Shown piece after piece: positions 50,357-50,594 of a DNA stretch of 50,594 bases. The stretch's first letter is position 1, and every line of letters begins with the position of its first letter. The DNA comes from Gallionellaceae bacterium (GTDB lineage Bacteria > Pseudomonadota > Gammaproteobacteria > Burkholderiales > Thiobacillaceae): the NCBI GenBank assembly GCA_028714875.1, contig JAQTLN010000027.1, forward strand, positions 1 through 50,594, in the 5' to 3' direction. Below the pieces are notes generated by a model that was not told the origin of the DNA, made no database searches, and saw nothing but the letters and a program-made list of their open reading frames with translations. A program made the position numbers and the translations under genes.

Positions 50357-50594
50357 ATGCGCAGAAAGTCCACCCTGGCCCTGCTGGCTTGCCTGGGGCT
50401 GAGCACGCTCCCGGCCCTGGCCGCCGACCCGATTGAAGGTCTGGCCCGCACCTGCAACAACTGCCACGGCACCGGCGGCGTCAGCGTCGGGCATTCCATG
50501 CCCTCAATCGCGGGGCTGTCGGAAACCTACCTGAAGAACATTCTGATGGAATGGAAATCCGGTGCGCGTTCATCCGCCAACATGACCCGTTTGA
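50357..50594 (+). CDS. fccA: Class I cytochrome c, probable sulfide dehydrogenase small subunit (partial)
   Basis: An open frame of 79 residues runs off the window. The signal peptide MRRKSTLALLACLGLSTLPALAA is followed by GLARTCNNCHGTGG, a c-type haem site (CNNCH), then SMPSIAGLSETYLKNILMEWKSGARSSANMTRL. The PSIAG and FKSG-like spacing resembles FccA of flavocytochrome c sulfide dehydrogenase; a SoxE-like or other small cytochrome is possible. GGAGGA at 50345-50350 precedes the ATG at 50357. An fccB flavoprotein gene would be expected just beyond the edge. Confidence 0.75.
   Translation, partial: MRRKSTLALLACLGLSTLPALAADPIEGLARTCNNCHGTGGVSVGHSMPSIAGLSETYLKNILMEWKSGARSSANMTRL

Noticed and set aside
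1-50594. tRNA, rRNA or classical riboswitch
   Set aside because: No cloverleaf, rRNA core motif or known riboswitch consensus was recognised by reading; a covariance-model scan would be decisive.

Overview
The window is a GC-rich chromosomal segment of a Gram-negative proteobacterium, most likely a betaproteobacterium with sulfur-oxidising habits. This is inferred from gene content: a CbpA/CbpM pair, RdgC, an ilvE gene followed by a CHCC zinc-finger gene, a dacC-dat-DUF493 run, a PEP-CTERM protein, aryl-polyene-type lipid genes and, at the right edge, a cytochrome c resembling the small subunit of flavocytochrome c sulfide dehydrogenase. No rRNA, tRNA or CRISPR array was seen.

Region 1 (1-16.6 kb) looks like an accessory stress block. 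It starts with the tail of an IS110-type transposase, followed by a universal-stress-like protein, a DUF302 protein, a SHOCT membrane protein, a 48-residue ORF, a copper P-type ATPase, a stub of an acetolactate-synthase-like gene, a DUF6544-like protein, cbpM-cbpA with a 36-residue gene and a BON lipoprotein, phosphoketolase with DUF2254, a PEP-CTERM ice-binding-like protein, two tandem BON lipoproteins, a YihY protein and an AI-2E-type permease.

Region 2 (17.1-33.8 kb) is an aryl-polyene (APE)-type biosynthesis and export cluster. It has one ketosynthase plus chain-length factor, a ketoreductase, two hot-dog dehydratases, an acyl ligase, one ACP, a COG4648 membrane protein, two acyltransferases, a GT2 glycosyltransferase, a LolA-like carrier, an MMPL exporter and a NodB-type deacetylase. 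The cluster is split at 22.3-26.3 kb by a RloA/RloB-like ATPase and Toprim-like pair, an HsdS scar and a Na+/H+ antiporter. Many of its gene junctions are 4-base ATGA overlaps. Three junctions are instead opened by palindromic elements of about 120-240 bp, and at each of these a short repeat containing part or all of the start codon lies on both sides of the element.

Region 3 (34-50.6 kb) is mostly housekeeping: an AsmA-like protein, a broken PIN toxin gene, an alpha/beta hydrolase with an M14 peptidase, a chalcone-isomerase-fold protein, a secreted DUF302 protein, a zinc-finger protein with ilvE, dsbB-dsbA, dacC, dat, DUF493 and rdgC. It ends with a PhnD-like sensor protein, a histidine kinase and a sigma-54 regulator, then a Crp/Fnr regulator behind an FNR-like box, and the partial cytochrome gene. 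C-rich hairpin repeats sharing a separate conserved module occur at 0.1, 41.7 and 44.1 kb.
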